Shown here piece after piece: positions 60,701-64,000 of a stretch of 64,000 bases of DNA. The notes below the pieces were generated by a model. That model searched no databases. It was not told the DNA's origin and saw only the letters and a program-made list of their open reading frames with translations. The translations under genes were made by a program, and so were the position numbers. How positions within the stretch are numbered: the stretch's first letter is position 1; the number at the start of each line of letters is the position of its first letter. Where the stretch lies: NCBI GenBank assembly GCA_013399305.1, contig VXAI01000088.1, positions 822,375 through 886,374 on the forward strand, read 5' to 3'. The DNA comes from Rostratula benghalensis (taxonomy: Eukaryota > Chordata > Aves > Charadriiformes > Rostratulidae).

Positions 60701-62579
60701 AAATTGTACAAACAAACGAGCTTCATTAGGTCAATTGGTTTGCATACTTCATTAACAAAAAGACTTCACTGTGGGGGAGGAAAAATTTGGCTGAAAAATC
60801 AATCCCAAATTGAAGACTCTTAATTTATGGACTACTTCTCTGACATAATTTTATCTAAACTTCATCTTGATTTATTTTTCTGTTCTTAACTAGGGGCATT
60901 ATTTGTTCTTAACCATCTTGCTGTACAACATGTATTACCAGCAGAGCTTGCATAAACTCCTAGGACTGAGACTTATAAAGCATCTCAGATTACAAATTAA
61001 TAGGATAATTCCAAAAGATTTAATGTGCCCAGGGCTACAGGCTTTACAAATCAGCAACACCCCACTCCATGGCATATTCTGGTGCTTTCAAACCCCTCTA
61101 AGTGATGAAGCCCACCCTGGTGCCCTGTGGCTGTGCAAGAGACTGAGGCATGTTCTTGCCAGTGCACTGTGAGGAATAGTAATAGCACCACCACTACCAC
61201 TGCAGTGATCTTCTAGGCCTGAATTTCTTCTCGATAACCTGAGAAAATGCCCCTCGTGGAAGCACCTATCTGTGGAGCCAAGAGCTGTGCAGCCCCCCAG
61301 CTGCTGTCCAGTGCCTCCCTGATCACACCTGGGAGGATGTGATGTTGGCGAACATCATGCAAGGTTGGTTAAAGACAATGATGTTGTCTCCTTGACTGGC
61401 ACATGGAGAATGAGAGAAATTTTAGATGATTTATCTGCTGCTTCACCTTATTTATTGTGACCACTTCTGGCCACGTACTCACGTAAAATGCAGGAATCTA
61501 ACTGAAATACTGGAAAGCCAGTGGGGATCTCCTTACGGGTTTAGTGGGAAGTGGATTTGGCACGAGTGGCTCAGAGCAGTGGTCCATTTCCACCCCCACT
61601 GCCCCCATCCATCCAGTGGTGGATAACAAGGGAGTTTGGGCTTAGATGAAACCTGGGATGGCCACAGCAGCCTGTGCTGTGCAGGACATCTGAGGAGAGT
61701 CCTGCCCGACCTCCCATGGAGGTGCAGCCTCTGCCCTCCGGCAGGAAGAGGAGCCTCTTGCTCCATGTTTGCTGGGGAGCTTCAGTTTTCTCTCGACCCA
61801 TCTCACTCCCTGTCTTTACTTGTTCAGCATGGTTTCCCGCAATATGATCTTCCCTTCCTGGCTGTCAGTCAAGAAGACTGGCATCTGCCTTCTGCAGAAC
61901 AGCTCCCTTAATTAGCCCCAGGAGCATCCTGCTTGTGGTCTTTTCCCCTCTTCTGTCTCCTGCCATGCAGATGGCTGGTGAGAGCCCTCTTTATGTTGAT
62001 TTTTGTGTGTGTCCTTGTCGTACAATCATTTTCCAGCTGCTCACCAGTGACACACCAGTAACCCAGAGCTCACCCCTTGGTGGACCACCTTACAGAACAA
62101 CGAGGAATTTCCCCCCTGTCTGCCTCCTGCTCTCTTCCCCCTCCTTCTTTTCCTCCAGACCTTTTTTTGAACTCAGAGAGATTTTATACTTAACAAGCCT
62201 GAGTGCTGCTGCTGTCTGGCCTGATGCAGATTCATTCCTTGGGGTCTGCCCTTCCCCTCTTCATTCCTTGTGGTTGTCAGATGTGATTTCCCATGGTCCT
62301 CTACAGAGACAACGCAAAGCAGAGGAGGGATCACAAGCCTCAGGCGTTCTTCCTCTTTCAGAAGAGGGTCAGGTCAAAGCTGGCTGTGATGAGCAGTGCC
62401 AGTCAGTTGAAGGCAATCCATTTAATAAGGGGATGCAGATGCTTGGGGAGAAGGCAGCTCTTCTACAATACCAACTTGATGCAATTAAAGATGTGGAAAA
62501 TCTCTTTCCTCCTTATATCCTGAAAACCTTGTGGCAGATGACTGAGTCTCACTGGAGAAGAGATTAAAGAAGGCTATTG
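57791..62579. other. Downstream of ATP6AP1L, no gene recognised
   Basis: No exon, RNA gene or clear repeat is recognised. Open frames near 59.7-60.3 kb and 61.4-61.9 kb occur on both strands and look like chance in locally GC-richer DNA. A plus-strand frame of 210 codons at 61,935-62,567 is the longest gap-free one in this part. It matches no family I know and is not called as a gene. Confidence 0.45.
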
Positions 62580-62830
62580 TATGAGAGAAAAGGTCCAGAG
62601 TATGGCAATGAAAATTACCCAGTGCCTGGGGAGGAGAAACCACATGAGGAGAACTTTAAAAAGACCAGAAATATTTAGTATGGAAGACAAACATGAGGAG
62701 GAAATACAATAGTGTGACATACTTCATTGGAGGATATAAAGGCAGCCAAACAAGATATATTTTCTCAAAAAACCCCCTTGATCTAAGGACATGGGCTCCC
62801 TTTGCAGTGTTTAAGGACAACATCTTTCAG
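62580..62830 (+). mobile_element. Degenerate CR1-like remnant
   Basis: The order of short blocks resembles an old CR1 ORF2 tail: 'gtccagagtatggcaatgaa', 'agtatggaagacaaacatga', 'ggaggaaatac', 'ggacatgggctc' and 'aaggacaacatctttc'. In younger copies these correspond to 'gtccagaggag', the leader of the 'rlrelgl' block and the 'gacaaggggcaatgg' block. Strong divergence and no clear terminal repeat, so the assignment is tentative. Confidence 0.35.
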
Positions 62831-64000
62831 ACGAGTCAGCTGAATTTATTTGTGTCATGCATAAATGTGGTTCACAGCAACACAAGGAAATCCAGGAGTG
62901 TGAAGGAATATGACTGCTTTTCCAGGCCTTGCATGCAGAAAGTGGGATTGACGTAGCTGGCTCTGGCTTTGCACGTCCTCCTGGATGGATCCCTGCTGAG
63001 CACATGTGCAGAATGGGGCTGCAGACCTCTCCTCCCTTTTTCCCAGATGTGAGCTGGCTCTGTCCGGCACATGGGACGATGGAGCTGGAGAGGGGGCTCT
63101 GCTGCTCTGTGGATGGAAATGCACCATCTGGAAGAGCCCTGTTGCTCCCCTGCCAACGTCTGCATCTCCTCTGTCATGCAGCATCCTCCTCTTGATGCTG
63201 GGGAAGATGCGCTTGAGAAGATGGAGTGTATCATCCACCCATAGGAGGCTGGGGGAGAAAGGACAGCAGTCCTCTGGGATGATACTCCATGGCATCGTGT
63301 GCTCGTGCGTGTATAGATCTATTACAATTCTTCCAGAGACAGCCTATTGTTTTATGATTTCCTTTATGCTGGAAGGTGTGGGACCTCCCTTGAATTGCAG
63401 GCTGCTGTTGGGTTTAAAAGCAGCAATGTCAAGCAGAGAAATGCAATGGCTGAAAGAACCTGCTTGGCTTTCTAGTGTAGTTGTGGGGTATTGCTCTGTG
63501 GAAGGCAGACACTACAATTTGAAGAATTGTGATTGAAAAGGCCTGGAGACGGATACAGTTTGCTTAAAGGTAAGAGCTGGAGATGTTTCCCAGGTCAGAA
63601 TCTGATGCATGTCTTTACTTCATTCTTAATGTTAGTGGTGTGGCTACTGTTGTGAGAGGCTAATTCTCCTTGCATGTTTTGGTGGCTTTCTCCACTGTAA
63701 AGCCAGTGCATGTGCCTTGCAGGGAGAGCTGTGCACATCGCTGTGTCACTCGTGCGTGTGAGCTCATCAAGAGTATGGGGAAATATCATGGAAGAGGGGC
63801 AGGGCTGATGACACAGGGTTTGATTTCCTTCCATCGGCTCCCATTCTGCTTACCAGGGTTTTTTTCTGCAACCACAAAAATCTGAATTAGGTCCTGTGTC
63901 AGATTCCAAAAGGTTTTCCTGTGCCTGAAAAGCAAGGATGTCTGTGGTAGAAGCTCTCTCTGGCAGATGGCAACTACCCAAACTACGATCCATACAGGCA
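62831..64000. other. Intergenic sequence to the window end
   Basis: No gene or repeat is recognised. Open frames of 60-180 codons on both strands, such as 63,006-63,536 (+), show no family resemblance and no supporting splice or promoter context. Confidence 0.4.

Overview
This window is vertebrate nuclear DNA, almost certainly from a bird. The evidence is many 3' fragments of CR1 LINEs in several subfamilies, two copies of one avian-type LTR, compact split genes with standard GT-AG introns, and the gene order ATG10 - RPS23 - ATP6AP1L. That order matches human 5q14, which corresponds to the avian Z chromosome, so a Z-linked location is likely (inferred from synteny, not read from the DNA).

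Layout. 1-20,067: intronic sequence of ATG10 (+ strand), with a young CR1 (6.8-7.2 kb), a very old CR1/L3-like fossil (9.56-9.84 kb) and another CR1 (18.4-18.9 kb). 20,068-20,533: the last two coding exons of ATG10, including the catalytic His-Pro-Cys motif. 20.5-33.7 kb: the interval between ATG10 and RPS23, filled with five CR1 copies (one interrupted by a 645-base assembly gap) and one LTR. 33.74-35.40 kb: a complete four-exon RPS23 on the minus strand, with a CpG-rich promoter and a TOP-type transcript start. 35.8-42.4 kb: the interval between the divergent RPS23 and ATP6AP1L genes, with two CR1 copies (one about 1.15 kb, carrying reverse transcriptase remnants) and a second copy of the same LTR. 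42.4-57.8 kb: a complete seven-coding-exon ATP6AP1L on the plus strand, encoding 345 residues with a signal peptide and one transmembrane helix. 57.8-64 kb: sequence downstream of ATP6AP1L with no recognisable gene and one degenerate CR1-like stretch.

The genes do not form a pathway. ATG10 is the E2-like enzyme of ATG12-ATG5 conjugation, RPS23 is a protein of the 40S decoding centre, and ATP6AP1L is a paralogue of the V-ATPase accessory subunit Ac45/ATP6AP1. All three reading frames are intact where visible. I found no undescribed system. The more interesting points are the intact long form of ATP6AP1L, a 41-base exon with a U-rich tract directly after its donor, an ATG10 stop codon embedded in a consensus splice donor, an assembly gap inside one CR1, and related LTRs on both sides of RPS23. 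Exon borders were worked out by hand from reading frame, splice consensus and family knowledge; repeat borders are approximate.
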